From assembly GCA_965215315.1 (NCBI GenBank), contig CBDCDB010000008.1, forward strand, positions 1,984,001-2,048,000: a stretch of DNA of 64,000 bases, in the 5' to 3' direction. Within the stretch, counting starts at the first letter, position 1. Each line of letters opens with the position of its first letter. The DNA comes from Truepera sp965215315 (lineage in GTDB: Bacteria > Deinococcota > Deinococci > Deinococcales > Trueperaceae). The notes beneath the pieces are model-generated. The model was not told where the DNA came from, did not search any database, and saw nothing but the letters and a program-made list of their open reading frames with translations. The position numbers and the translations under genes were made by a program. Of this stretch, positions 53,581-62,646 are shown piece after piece.

Positions 53581-54099
53581 TCAGCTGAGGTTTAAGTCCG
53601 ATATACGGAAGACGCTTGGAAGCGGCAGACCAGCCTCTTTCAACGCTTTACACCCGCCTGTCTCCCGGTCGATGACGCAGAGGACAGCGGTAGGCTCGAG
53701 CCTATTACCCTGTAATTTCCCTAGCGCGTCCACAATCGCCCCGCCGCTCGAGTCCACATCTTCAACCAAAACGAACAGCTTGCCTGAGCGCGCGGCACCC
53801 TCGGCGGAACGCCGTGTCCCGTAAGTTTCAGCCTCTTTACGGATAAAAGCCGCCGCCAATCCGGTTTCAAGCGAGAGCGCCGTGAAGATAGGAGTACCGC
53901 CTGACTCGGGCCGTGCCAGCACCTCCGTACCGGGCGGAATCAGTTCGGCGAGTGCGGTAGCGACGCGGGCGAGGAGCTTCGGGTCAGCCTCGAACTGGTA
54001 CTTGTTGAAAAAGCGGTCGCTCGTCCGCCTCGAGCGCAGTACGAACCTGCTCGAAAGCAACCTACGCTCCCGAACGTCGGCAGCTAAAGCTGTGTTCAC
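53581..54099 (-). CDS. pyrE: Orotate phosphoribosyltransferase
   Basis: 172 residues, slightly short of the usual 180-210. FNKYQFEADPKLL is the orotate-side segment, LARPESGGTPIFTALS and FIRKEAETYGT the active loop with the key lysines, and LFVLVEDVDSSGGAIVDAL the PRPP site (the usual TTG is SSG here). It joins orotate and PRPP to OMP in pyrimidine synthesis. Its start overlaps the stop of the M20 peptidase by 4 bases, so they are co-translated. Confidence 0.85.
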   Translation of the reverse strand: MNTALAADVRERRLLSSRFVLRSRRTSDRFFNKYQFEADPKLLARVATALAELIPPGTEVLARPESGGTPIFTALSLETGLAAAFIRKEAETYGTRRSAEGAARSGKLFVLVEDVDSSGGAIVDALGKLQGNRLEPTAVLCVIDRETGGCKALKEAGLPLPSVFRISDLNLS

Positions 54100-55211
54100 C
54101 CGCTGAGCAAAGCTGCTAACAGCGCAACTCGTTCTAGCGTCTCCCGCACCCGGATATGCTCATGCCGTGCGTGCGGCCCCTCCCCCACTGAGCCGAGCCC
54201 GTCCAGAGTCGGGACGCCCAGCGCCGAGGTGAAGTTGCCGTCCGACGCGCCGCCGACAACGGCACCTTCACCGCTAAAACCGAGTTGTTTGGCGGCTTCA
54301 AACAGGGCACGGTTGGCTGGGGTGGGCTCGAGCGGAGGCCGGTTCAGCCCGCCCGCTATGGTAATTTTGACCCTTTCGTCCTGCGGGACGTAGCTCCGAA
54401 TGGCGTTTTCAACCCGCGTTCCTTCAGCCAACTTGAGTACCCGAAAGTCGAGCGTGGCGGTCGCCGCTTCTGCGATCACATTGCCGACGCTGCCACCGTG
54501 CGCGACGGTCAGGTTGACGCTTGTCCCGGCGTCGGCGTCAGCCAAGTTTTCGGTAAAAAGCAGAAACTGCGCCAATTCGCGCAAGGCCGACGCGCCGAGT
54601 TCGGGGTTGTTGCCTGCGTGGGCGCTCCGGCCCAAAAAAGACACCTGAAAGTCGCCGACGCCTTTACGCCCGACCTTGAGTGCCCCATCGTCGCGGCCTG
54701 GTTCTAGGACAAACACCCGGTCGTGTTCACGGGCTAACGTCTCGATCAGCGCCCGTGAATTGCGGCTGCCCGCCTCCTCATCGGCTGAAACGAGCAGGGT
54801 CACGGGGCCAGAGAGAGCGCCGTCCGTTTCAGCTAGAGACACAGCCCCTACCGCACTCACAATCCCGGCTTTCATATCGAGCACGCCGGGGCCGTACACT
54901 TTGTCACCATCGCGTCTAAAAGGCATCGTGGCGAGCGTGCCGAGAGGCCAAACGGTGTCGCAGTGCGTGAGCAACAAGGTTTTCGGCCCGTCGCCGCCTC
55001 GTTTACGGGCAATCAGGGCGTCGCCGACCGTCTCACCGGCGTGTCTTTCGACGGCCCAACCGCGCAGGTTGAGGAGCGCCCACAGGTGATTGACCAGTCC
55101 GTCAACGGCGCGTTTGTCGTGGGTCGGAGACTCGAGCTTGACGAGCGCTTCAAGGTTGTCTAGATAGGTGGGCTCGAGGGCAAAAGCAGCGTCGGAAAGG
55201 GCCAGCGTCAT
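54096..55211 (-). CDS. M20-family metallopeptidase (glutamate carboxypeptidase-like)
   Basis: 371 residues. Metal-site motifs: LLTHCDTVWPLGTL (His and, later, Asp), GPGVLDMKAGIVSAVGAV (bridging Asp), SADEEAGSRNSRALIE (Glu pair), and near the end HARHEHIRV (last His). Resembles carboxypeptidase G2/ArgE-type enzymes that remove an amino acid from small acyl or peptidyl conjugates. A TAGCAT box 5 bases before the ATG suggests a leaderless mRNA; pyrE follows with overlap. Confidence 0.9.
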   Translation of the reverse strand: MTLALSDAAFALEPTYLDNLEALVKLESPTHDKRAVDGLVNHLWALLNLRGWAVERHAGETVGDALIARKRGGDGPKTLLLTHCDTVWPLGTLATMPFRRDGDKVYGPGVLDMKAGIVSAVGAVSLAETDGALSGPVTLLVSADEEAGSRNSRALIETLAREHDRVFVLEPGRDDGALKVGRKGVGDFQVSFLGRSAHAGNNPELGASALRELAQFLLFTENLADADAGTSVNLTVAHGGSVGNVIAEAATATLDFRVLKLAEGTRVENAIRSYVPQDERVKITIAGGLNRPPLEPTPANRALFEAAKQLGFSGEGAVVGGASDGNFTSALGVPTLDGLGSVGEGPHARHEHIRVRETLERVALLAALLSG

Positions 55212-55216
55212 GGCCT

Positions 55217-55222
55217 ATGCTA
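55217..55222 (-). promoter_or_regulatory. Leaderless -10 box of M20 peptidase-pyrE operon
   Basis: TAGCAT on the minus strand, 5 bases before the ATG at 55211. Confidence 0.4.
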
Positions 55223-55251
55223 ACACCCCGGTTCGCTAAACCGCGTACACG

Positions 55252-55593
55252 TCAGGGTATTTTGTGCGCTTCCCGTACGTGTTTTTCTTGCAGGTAACTT
55301 TCCCACAAGTTCTCGGCGAGGAGCCGCACCGCCGGGTCGCCGGTCGTGCGGGCGTAGGAGTAGCCGACGCGCAGGTCGTGCTGCGCGGCCCGGTCGCGTT
55401 TATCAGAAGCGAGGCTGTAACGCGCCAGATACACGTGCGCCAGCAAAACGTCGCGCTGCGCCTGCGGTTTTACGGCGTGCAGGTCACGCAAGGCGTCGGC
55501 GTAGGCGCGGAGCGCCCCACGTTTGTCGCCCGCCTCGGCAAGCTTCCGGCCCCGCTTAAGATGACCGCCTGCATTGTAAAGAAGCTCGCGCAC
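55252..55593 (-). CDS. TPR-like helical small protein
   Basis: 113 residues, almost all alpha-helical. GHLKRGRKLAEAGDKRGALRAYADALRDLHAV has the A-G-x-Y-A spacing of a TPR repeat, and a second helix pair follows. Basic, no signal peptide. Probably a cytoplasmic scaffold protein; family not identified. Confidence 0.55.
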   Translation of the reverse strand: MRELLYNAGGHLKRGRKLAEAGDKRGALRAYADALRDLHAVKPQAQRDVLLAHVYLARYSLASDKRDRAAQHDLRVGYSYARTTGDPAVRLLAENLWESYLQEKHVREAHKIP

Positions 55594-55740
55594 GCCCCTC
55601 CTAACGTCAACGGCGAGTATAACGTGCGGCGTCTAAGAAACCGTCTTCAGGCGTGCCAACCCCGCCTCTTACGCACGCGTTCGTCCCCTAGCTGCGCAGC
55701 TCCGTACTCCGCAAGCCGCCCCAGGGAGCCGTAAAACGCG

Positions 55741-55746
55741 TAATCT
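55741..55746 (+). promoter_or_regulatory. Leaderless -10 box before small membrane gene
   Basis: TAATCT, 6 bases before the ATG at 55753. Confidence 0.4.
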
Positions 55747-55752
55747 GGACGG

Positions 55753-55986
55753 ATGGGAATGCTCGAGTTGGGCCGCACGCGGCAGCAGAAATGGCGGATT
55801 GTCTGGCTCCTCGCCCTGTTGCAAGTCGTTTCTATCGCCGGAATTATCAGTATCTTTTTGGTCGTGCGGAGCGCCCAGCTGCCGCCTGTGTGGGCGGTGC
55901 TGCTCATCATCGGGACGGTGACGTGGCTGTTCACCTTTGTGCTACTGTTTGTCAACATCGCGTACCTGTACCTCAAGCGGGATTAG
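55753..55986 (+). CDS. Small two-helix membrane protein
   Basis: 77 residues: basic N-terminus (GRTRQQKWR), helix one VWLLALLQVVSIAGIISIFLVV, helix two VWAVLLIIGTVTWLFTFVLLFVNIAYLYL, KRD end. Three bases separate it from the DUF983 gene, so they form a small operon. No known family. Confidence 0.65.
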   Translation: MGMLELGRTRQQKWRIVWLLALLQVVSIAGIISIFLVVRSAQLPPVWAVLLIIGTVTWLFTFVLLFVNIAYLYLKRD

Positions 55987-55989
55987 CGG

Positions 55990-56388
55990 GTGCCGGGCAG
56001 CCCAAGCAAAGAAAAACCTGCCAGCAGTTTCGGACTGGCGTTTCGCCGCTTTTTTGCGACTGTTTTTGCGCTGCGCTGCCCGAACTGCGGAACCGGGCGG
56101 ATCGCTAAGGGACGATTCAATATCGTAGACGTGTGCTGTGTGTGTCACGCGAAGTTTGCTCGCGGCGACGCCGGAAACTGGCTGGTTGCCGCGACGCTCA
56201 ACTACTTTTTCACGGCAGTGTTATGTATCGCAGCAAGTATCCTACTCGTGCGTGCTTACGGCTTTTTTCCCGGCTTGACGGCGGTCGTTGTGGGTCTCGC
56301 GCTCGCGTTCGGGGCGCTGCTCTATCGCCCGATGAAAACGCTGGCAGTCTGGATTTTATGGCTGTTCGGGTTTATTTATCCGGATTAG
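55990..56388 (+). CDS. DUF983 membrane protein with zinc ribbon
   Basis: 132 residues, GTG start. A cytosolic zinc ribbon (ALRCPNCGTGRIAKGRFNIVDVCCVCHAKFARGDAGNW, residues ~30-65) precedes two membrane helices (~70-115), the DUF983 layout. Family function unknown. Coupled to the small membrane gene upstream. Confidence 0.88.
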   Translation: MPGSPSKEKPASSFGLAFRRFFATVFALRCPNCGTGRIAKGRFNIVDVCCVCHAKFARGDAGNWLVAATLNYFFTAVLCIAASILLVRAYGFFPGLTAVVVGLALAFGALLYRPMKTLAVWILWLFGFIYPD

Positions 56389-56391
56389 GGG

Positions 56392-56397
56392 TAGGGT
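56392..56397 (+). promoter_or_regulatory. Leaderless -10 box of GNAT gene
   Basis: TAGGGT, 7 bases before the ATG at 56405. Confidence 0.35.
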
Positions 56398-56404
56398 ACC
56401 GAAC

Positions 56405-57109
56405 ATGCTGAGTAACCTCGAGCTTCTCGCCCTGCAAACCCAAACGCTCTTTGTTCAAAACGAAGCGAAACGGCTTTTATACGTCAACGAACCCGAACGC
56501 CCCGAAGCGCCGAGGTTTTTTCTGGGCCGGACGAAAGAGGGCGTCATCTACCGGTTTCGAGATGATGTACCACAAAAGATTGTCGGACAGTTGGCAGAGA
56601 TCGTTGCCAAAGAACCCGGAACCCTCAACGAAAAATCTGATTATTTGGAGCTATACAAAGAGATCTTACGGCAACATAGGCCGGTTCAAGCCGTAGAGTC
56701 TGGGCCTGCTTACCGGTTTCCTGACAAGTTTCAAAACGAGTACCCGTCTTTGCCCAACGTCGTGACGATAACTGAAACCAACGCGGACGTGTTGGACGCA
56801 CATTTTGCCGACTTAAGAGCTGTTTTAGCGTCTAGGCAACCTTGCGTCGCCGTCATCCAAGAAAATCGTGCAGTATCGGTATGTTGCAGCTCGAGAACCT
56901 CGCCCGGCGCAGCTGAAGCGGGACTCGAGACCATTCCAGCCTTTCGCGCTCAGGGTTACGCCGCAAAAGTCGTAACAGGTTGGGCGGCGGAAGTCCGTAA
57001 AACCGGACGAATCCCGCTTTACAGCACCGCTTGGAATAATTTAGCGTCCAGAGCCGTAGCCAAAAAACTGGGACTCATCATGTACGGTACCGACCTTCAC
57101 TTGACCTAA
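56405..57109 (+). CDS. GNAT-fold acetyltransferase
   Basis: 234 residues. The N-terminal ~120 residues are family-specific; the C-terminal GNAT core (~125-234) shows PCVAVIQENRAVSVCCSSR, the acetyl-CoA loop region ETIPAFRAQGYAAKVVTGWAAEVRKTGRIPLYST and WNNLASRAVAKKLGL. Acetyl acceptor unknown. Converges with the MFS gene two bases away. Confidence 0.8.
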   Translation: MLSNLELLALQTQTLFVQNEAKRLLYVNEPERPEAPRFFLGRTKEGVIYRFRDDVPQKIVGQLAEIVAKEPGTLNEKSDYLELYKEILRQHRPVQAVESGPAYRFPDKFQNEYPSLPNVVTITETNADVLDAHFADLRAVLASRQPCVAVIQENRAVSVCCSSRTSPGAAEAGLETIPAFRAQGYAAKVVTGWAAEVRKTGRIPLYSTAWNNLASRAVAKKLGLIMYGTDLHLT

Positions 57110-57111
57110 AC

Positions 57112-58428
57112 TCAGCGAAACGGATAACGGGCGAGTGGTATGAGCGCCAGCAGAAAAAACCCCGCTGCCACGCCGCCGACAAGCCCTTGCACCCCGACCA
57201 AAGCTCCGGCACTCTGTACGGCTGCGCCTGCGCGGTAGCCGGTCAGCTCGAGCACCCCACCCGCCAGCGCCGCCGCGAGCGCAAACGCCGCCGTCTGGCA
57301 GAGCGTAAAAAGCGCGTAAAAGAGGCCGTCGCGCCGTGTTTGACCTTCAGCCGCATTTTCAATCACATCAGGCAGCAGCGCCCAAGGAAACAGCAGTATT
57401 GAGCCGACCCCAGCCCCGACCAGCAGCGTGCAGCCGATCAAAACAGCGGACACGGCCCCCGGTGGCGACAGCATAACGAGCAGCGGTAGTCCTAAAACGA
57501 GCAAACTGAGCCCGGCAGCAAGCGCCCGCTTTTTGCCCAGACGACTCGAGACCCACGTCCAGAGCGGAACGGACGCAGCAGCGACGATGAAGAGCAATGC
57601 TAAAAGTCCTGTTTGGGTGAAGGGGGAAAGCTTGAGGCGGCTCAGCAGAAAAAAGGGCAACATCGCCGAAAGCGTGCCCATACCGAGTGTCACAACCGAA
57701 AAAAGGAGCAGCAAGGGCGGATAACCGGGAGCTTGTAAAGTTTCTCTAGCCCCAATCCAAAAATTGCCTGTCGGAGCCGCAGCGAGGCGTTTCGGTTCCT
57801 CAACAGTTTTGATCATCACTAAATACGACGCGCTCATCACTGCGCCGAATGAAGTGCCCATCACGGCCCAACCGAGGCTCGCGTCCGCCGCCAAACCCGC
57901 CCACGCGTTGACCTGCGCGGCGAGGAGCGGCGGTGCAGCCGCAGCCAAAAGTGACGCTACGGTCGCAAACACGACGCGGTAGCCGCTCAAGACGGTACGC
58001 GCTTCGTATTCCGGAGCTAGCTCCGGCGTCATCGCCAGATACGAGGTCTGTACGAAGGTAAACACACAGGCGTGAACGACGAGCGCCAGAACTGCCAACC
58101 AGAACGTCCCTTGTACCCCGAGCTGCATAAACGGTACCAGCCAAGGCAGCGCGAAGGTCGCGCCGAAGGGGAGCGCACCCCAGAAGATGATGGGGCTGCG
58201 CCGTCCGTAACGCGCTTTTACGGCGTCGCTCAGAGCGCCCATTAACGGGTCAACGAGCGCGTCTAAAATGCGGCCCACGAGCAGCACCGCGCCTGCGAGC
58301 CCCGGCCTCAGTCCGGCTTGCACCAAAAAAAAGAGCAGAAAAAAGTTGACGGTATTGTAAGAGAGCGACGCGCCAGTTTCAGCGACGCCGTAACTGAGGG
58401 CGCGTCGACGAGAGGTTGAGGCGGGCAC
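57112..58428 (-). CDS. MFS transporter of the glycoside-cation symporter (GPH/MFS_2) type
   Basis: 438 residues, twelve membrane helices. YGVAETGASLSYNTVNFFLLFFL and VGRILDALVDPLMGALSDAVKARYGRRSPIIFWGALPFG are the MFS_2 signature. Relatives carry sugars with Na+ or H+; other members take up lysolipids. GTG start with TATAGT 6 bases upstream. Confidence 0.88.
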   Translation of the reverse strand: MPASTSRRRALSYGVAETGASLSYNTVNFFLLFFLVQAGLRPGLAGAVLLVGRILDALVDPLMGALSDAVKARYGRRSPIIFWGALPFGATFALPWLVPFMQLGVQGTFWLAVLALVVHACVFTFVQTSYLAMTPELAPEYEARTVLSGYRVVFATVASLLAAAAPPLLAAQVNAWAGLAADASLGWAVMGTSFGAVMSASYLVMIKTVEEPKRLAAAPTGNFWIGARETLQAPGYPPLLLLFSVVTLGMGTLSAMLPFFLLSRLKLSPFTQTGLLALLFIVAAASVPLWTWVSSRLGKKRALAAGLSLLVLGLPLLVMLSPPGAVSAVLIGCTLLVGAGVGSILLFPWALLPDVIENAAEGQTRRDGLFYALFTLCQTAAFALAAALAGGVLELTGYRAGAAVQSAGALVGVQGLVGGVAAGFFLLALIPLARYPFR

Positions 58429-58434
58429 AGCCTC

Positions 58435-58440
58435 ACTATA
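58435..58440 (-). promoter_or_regulatory. Leaderless -10 box of MFS gene
   Basis: TATAGT on the minus strand, 6 bases before the GTG at 58428. Confidence 0.45.
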
Positions 58441-58474
58441 AGGTTTGACCGTATTCGAACTCGAGCCTTACGGT

Positions 58475-59488
58475 CTAGTTACGCCCCGCCGAGCTCCGCA
58501 GTAGCAGCGCCGCCGCCGCAACGCCAGCCGTTACGACGAGAGCGGTTGCCAGCGGATGCTCCGCCAAACGCGTGTAGAGGCTCCTACCCCAAACCCGCCC
58601 CTGATAGTCGCCGCGTTCTTGTAGGCTCGAGGTCGGCTTGTCTAGCGCCCCACCGGGATACTGAACCGGATTGCCCGACTTTTGCTGCTTGAAAAAAGCT
58701 CGCGTTCCCATCGCCTTGTCGGTCGAGCGCGGCGCGTAGCGTCCGGCAGCTGAAATCAGTTTGCCGCCACTCCCAACAATCAGGTCACGCTCGGGCGTTT
58801 CGGCGCAGTGCAAAATCGCTTCGGCAACCACCTCGGGCGTGTACACGGGCGGCGGCAGGGTCGGCTCTTCGTCCATATAATTTTTCGCGTGATGCGGGTA
58901 CGGCGTGTCGATACTCGCAGGTTTGATAAGCGTGACGGAAACAGGCACGTTATCAGCCTCGAGTTCAACCCTTAACGCCTCGGTAAAACCTTTGACGGCG
59001 TGCTTTGAGGTCGAGTACATCCCTTGCAAAGGAATGGCCCGGTCGGACAGGGCTGAACCGACGTTGATGAGTGCGCCGCCCCTGTCTTTAAGATGCCGCG
59101 CCGCTGCAAAAGAGCCGTAAACCAAGCCCCAAAAGTTTGTGTCAAAGAGTTTACGGTAGTCTTCAGTTTCACCCTCTAACAGCGCCCCGAAGATCCCAAC
59201 ACCTGCATTGTTGACCCAGGTATCGAACCCGCCGAAACGCTCTTGGGCCATCTGTGCCACCTTATCAACGTCGCCCTCTTGACCCACGTCAGCAACGACG
59301 TAAACGGCTTCGTGACCTTTGCGCTCTAGCTCCGCCACCAGGTCTTTAAGCGCGTCCTCGTTGCGCGCCGCCAAGACTAACCGTGCTCCACGTCTTGCTG
59401 CCAGCCGCGCTGTTGAGAGACCGATACCTGACGTTGCACCGGTGATGACGAGGGTTTGTTCACCCAGCTTTTTGAGTTTGACGCTCAT
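58475..59488 (-). CDS. Membrane-anchored short-chain dehydrogenase/reductase
   Basis: 337 residues. Rossmann motif TGATSGIG (16-23), NNAGVGIFG and the YSTSKHAVK catalytic Tyr-Lys pair are intact. Unlike a plain SDR (~250) it has a C-terminal extension ending in one hydrophobic helix (LATALVVTAGVAAAALLL), so it is probably tail anchored. Start has a strong AAGGAGAAACC site. It is the end of a minus-strand stress cluster: zinc dehydrogenase, MBL-SRPBCC, SPW, Mn catalase. Confidence 0.88.
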   Translation of the reverse strand: MSVKLKKLGEQTLVITGATSGIGLSTARLAARRGARLVLAARNEDALKDLVAELERKGHEAVYVVADVGQEGDVDKVAQMAQERFGGFDTWVNNAGVGIFGALLEGETEDYRKLFDTNFWGLVYGSFAAARHLKDRGGALINVGSALSDRAIPLQGMYSTSKHAVKGFTEALRVELEADNVPVSVTLIKPASIDTPYPHHAKNYMDEEPTLPPPVYTPEVVAEAILHCAETPERDLIVGSGGKLISAAGRYAPRSTDKAMGTRAFFKQQKSGNPVQYPGGALDKPTSSLQERGDYQGRVWGRSLYTRLAEHPLATALVVTAGVAAAALLLRSSAGRN

Positions 59489-59569
59489 GGTTTCTCCTTA
59501 TCCGCTCGAGCCCTATTTCAAACTTTTACCCGCGCGTAGCTTGACGTAAACCTGAAACCTGCACTGACC

Positions 59570-60736
59570 TTACGGGACGAACACCGCTCTAACGCAGCCG
59601 TCTTCTTTGTTCTTAAACATCTCGTAGCCGCGCGGCGCTTCCTCGAGTGGCAGGGTGTGCGTCGCCAAGTGCGACGCGTCGAGTTCACCTTTGACGGCGT
59701 GATCTAGGAGGCGCGGCAGGTACGCCTGACCGTGTTGCTGCGCGGCCCGCACTGTCAAGCCTTTGTTGATAATGGCCCCGATGGGGAATTTGTCCATCAG
59801 GCCATAGACGCCCAAAATAGACAACGTGCCCCCTTTGCGGCACGCCAGAATCGCCTCGCGGAGCGCAGTGCCGCGGTCGGTCTCGAGCCTCAGTGCCTGC
59901 TTGACCCGGTCGTAAGCGTAGCCGACGCCCGTCCCGTGCGCTTCCATGCCGACCGCGTCGATACACGCGTCGGGGCCACGCCCGCCAGTCAACTCTTTGA
60001 GAGCTTCTAACACACTATCTTGGGAATAATCAAGCGTTTCCGCCCCGGCTTTTTCTTCAGCCATACTCAGGCGCTCCGGCAGCCGGTCGATAGCAATCAC
60101 CCGCTCAGCGCCCAGCAGATACGCGCTTCTCATTGCCAGCAGCCCAACGCCGCCCGCGCCCCACACCGCGACCGTATCGCCGGGGTGAATGTTGCAAAAG
60201 TCCGCGCCCATGTACCCGGTCGGCCCCGCGTCGGACAAAAATAGCGCTTGCTCATCCGTCAACCCCTCGGGCACCGTAAAACAGCCCACATCAGCGTGCG
60301 GGACGCGGATGTAACCTGCGTGTGACCCGGCGTAACCGCCGAAGGCGTGCGTGTAACCGTAAATTCCGGCGGTCGGATAGCCAAGAATCGGCTCTTGCAA
60401 CTCGGCGTTGGGATTGGTGTTGTCACATAACGAGTAGAGGTCCTTCTGACAGTACCAGCAGTTGCCGCACGAGATAAACGACGGCACGACCACCCGGTCG
60501 CCCTTGTTGATCCGTTTGACTTCGCTCCCGACTTCAACGACTTCGCCCATAAACTCGTGACCTAACACGTCGCCTTCACGCATCGAGGGGATAAAACCGT
60601 CGATTAGGTGTAAGTCTGAGCCGCACGTCGTGGACATAATGACGCGCAAAACTACGTCTTTCGGATTGACAATCTCGGGGTCGGGCACCGTTTCGACCCG
60701 CAGGTCGTTGACGCCGTTCCATACCAAAGCTCGCAT
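59570..60736 (-). CDS. Zinc-dependent alcohol dehydrogenase (formaldehyde dehydrogenase-like)
   Basis: 388 residues, MDR family. Catalytic zinc: Cys in STTCGSDLH, His-Glu in GHEFMGEV. Structural zinc: CGNCWYCQKDLYSLC. NAD site AVWGAGGVGLLA. The insert DACIDAVGMEAHGTG is typical of glutathione-independent formaldehyde dehydrogenase-like enzymes. Strong AAAGGAG site; starts 10 bases after the MBL-SRPBCC gene. Oxidises an alcohol or aldehyde; the exact substrate is not known. Confidence 0.9.
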   Translation of the reverse strand: MRALVWNGVNDLRVETVPDPEIVNPKDVVLRVIMSTTCGSDLHLIDGFIPSMREGDVLGHEFMGEVVEVGSEVKRINKGDRVVVPSFISCGNCWYCQKDLYSLCDNTNPNAELQEPILGYPTAGIYGYTHAFGGYAGSHAGYIRVPHADVGCFTVPEGLTDEQALFLSDAGPTGYMGADFCNIHPGDTVAVWGAGGVGLLAMRSAYLLGAERVIAIDRLPERLSMAEEKAGAETLDYSQDSVLEALKELTGGRGPDACIDAVGMEAHGTGVGYAYDRVKQALRLETDRGTALREAILACRKGGTLSILGVYGLMDKFPIGAIINKGLTVRAAQQHGQAYLPRLLDHAVKGELDASHLATHTLPLEEAPRGYEMFKNKEDGCVRAVFVP

Positions 60737-60746
60737 CGTGTCTCCT

Positions 60747-62240
60747 TTAGACGCTATCGCCGCGTCCGCGACCGGACGGGTTAGACGAAAGCGTTGGGAT
60801 TTCGCCTGTTTCAGCTAGGCTCTTAAACCGGCGTAGGGCTTTACCGACTAAGTTTTTGGGGACAGACTCAAACTGTTTGGCGGCAACACCGCCGAGCGCG
60901 CCGCCGGGTGGACTGAACTCGAGCTTTAGCGTTACCACCGTGCCTCGGTCTCCCGGCGCAGGCCGAAACGTCACCCGGCCTTCGTTGGGCAATGCGGCAC
61001 CTTCGAGCGACGCCCAGTGAATCAGTTCGTTCGGGCGCTCCTCGGTAACGTGCGTGTCCCACTCGAGGCTTTGACCCAGCGGTAGTTGCATCCGCCAGTG
61101 CGCCTGACCATCAGCGCCACTCTTTACTTCAGCGGCGTGGCTCATGATTTTCGGCAGGGTGGTGGGCTCGAGCCAAAGTCTATAAAGTTCCTTAGGGGAG
61201 CGCCCGACCGTGAGAGAGCGTTCAACTTCCGGTGCGCCTTGCTCCTGCACGCCTTCGTTCTGATTGCCGCTGTTCTGACGACGTGAGCTGCTCTGTGCAG
61301 TCTGGCGTCTAAGCCCCCGGTAGAGAAACCAGCTTCCGGCGACGACGGCGAGCGTGCCGACGAGCGCCATGTTGGACGACTCTTTTTTTGGTGGTATGTA
61401 ATGGGTTCCGCGCATATCGGCCCGCGCAGGTGCGTCCACATAACGCCCGTGCGAAGGTACCGCGAGGCGTCTGAAGTCTTCGGCTAGAGCATGTAAATCT
61501 TGGCGTAGGTCAGCACCTTGCAGTGCGGGGCCGTGTCCGGTGATGACGGTTTCGGGCTCGAGTCTTGCCAGCTCCCCTACCGACGCCTCAGCCGCTACCC
61601 AATCGGGCGTGTAGTACATGGGCGGGCCGTGGACTTCAGGTTTTTGTATGGCAACTGCGTAAGCGGACTCTGCTTTCGTCGTTACAAAAGCGTCCCCCGC
61701 AACAAGTAGCCGGTCGGCCTCACGCCATAAAGATATGTGTCCGGGGCTGTGACCGGGCGTATGCAACCAGCGCCAGCCCGACATCTCGGGGACGCTGCCA
61801 TCTTCGGGGAGCGCTCTGAGCCAGCGGCTCACGTCAACCGGTGCTTTCGGATAAAGCCCGGACAGCCGCGCCATCAGGCCGCCACCGACCGAAGGGTCAG
61901 GAGGTGGATAGGCGGAGGTGCCGTTTAGGTAGGGATGCTCACGTTGATGCGCGTAAACGGGTACGTCCCACCTTTCAGCGAGTTCGTGAAGCGCCCCAAC
62001 ATGGTCAAAATGCCCATGTGTCAGGATGATGGCTTTGGGTTTGACACCCGCGCCAAAGCGCTCCTTAGCAGCTTTGCGGATAACGCCAGCGGTACCGGGC
62101 AGTCCGGCGTCGATTAAAACCCAGTCTCCATTTGGGAGACCATAGAAAATGACGTTGACGATACCTAGACGTTTATAGGCTAAATCTTGCGTGATTTCGT
62201 GGGTAGCGTCATCTTGACCTGTGTCAGAGACTGAAGTCAT
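60747..62240 (-). CDS. MBL-fold hydrolase fused to SRPBCC domain through a membrane helix
   Basis: 497 residues in three parts. Residues ~20-250: metallo-beta-lactamase fold with the zinc motif HGHFDH (75-80), LHTPGHSPGHISLW and VITGHGPAL. Residues ~290-312: one membrane helix (MALVGTLAVVAGSWFLYRGL). Residues ~335-480: SRPBCC/polyketide cyclase-like domain (VERSLTVGRSPKELYRLWLEPTTLPKIM). The combination is unusual. Separate TM-SRPBCC proteins are common next to such dehydrogenases, so this may be a fusion of two neighbours. Hydrolase substrate unknown; SRPBCC domains bind lipids or small hydrophobics. Confidence 0.88.
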   Translation of the reverse strand: MTSVSDTGQDDATHEITQDLAYKRLGIVNVIFYGLPNGDWVLIDAGLPGTAGVIRKAAKERFGAGVKPKAIILTHGHFDHVGALHELAERWDVPVYAHQREHPYLNGTSAYPPPDPSVGGGLMARLSGLYPKAPVDVSRWLRALPEDGSVPEMSGWRWLHTPGHSPGHISLWREADRLLVAGDAFVTTKAESAYAVAIQKPEVHGPPMYYTPDWVAAEASVGELARLEPETVITGHGPALQGADLRQDLHALAEDFRRLAVPSHGRYVDAPARADMRGTHYIPPKKESSNMALVGTLAVVAGSWFLYRGLRRQTAQSSSRRQNSGNQNEGVQEQGAPEVERSLTVGRSPKELYRLWLEPTTLPKIMSHAAEVKSGADGQAHWRMQLPLGQSLEWDTHVTEERPNELIHWASLEGAALPNEGRVTFRPAPGDRGTVVTLKLEFSPPGGALGGVAAKQFESVPKNLVGKALRRFKSLAETGEIPTLSSNPSGRGRGDSV

Positions 62241-62252
62241 AAGACCTTTCTA

Positions 62253-62624
62253 TCAACGGTGTGCAGGTTTAGCCGCTGTACTCGGCGTTGTCTGAGTTGT
62301 CAGCGCCGCTATGATCTCGAGGATGCCCAAGACGAGATGGGGCCAGAAGACAAAGGCGCTAAAGCCGAACAGCCAAGGCGAAACGGCGAGTAGCAGTCCG
62401 CTAGCTAGGTCTAGACTAAGGTGCGTGCCTATAGGTATACGCCGGACAACGCCTAGCTCATAGTTGGTCAAAAGGCTGTAGACTAACGCGCCGACACCAA
62501 GGATGACGGGCACCCAAGTTTCTGCGCCGCCCCGGTCGAAGTTCAGAAGCCAGGGCGCAACAACAAGAAGTGCGCCGACGAGGTAGTCGAGAAAACCGTG
62601 AACTCGAGTGGGAATAAAACGCAC
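62253..62624 (-). CDS. SPW-repeat membrane protein
   Basis: 123 residues from the GTG at 62624, 5 bases after AGGAG; a longer frame to 62678 crosses a hairpin and is rejected. Four membrane helices in two SPW repeats (VVAPWLLNF and AVSPWLFGFSA). Function unknown; such proteins often accompany oxidative-stress genes. Confidence 0.82.
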   Translation of the reverse strand: MRFIPTRVHGFLDYLVGALLVVAPWLLNFDRGGAETWVPVILGVGALVYSLLTNYELGVVRRIPIGTHLSLDLASGLLLAVSPWLFGFSAFVFWPHLVLGILEIIAALTTQTTPSTAAKPAHR

Positions 62625-62646
62625 AAATGCTCCTGAACATACACAC

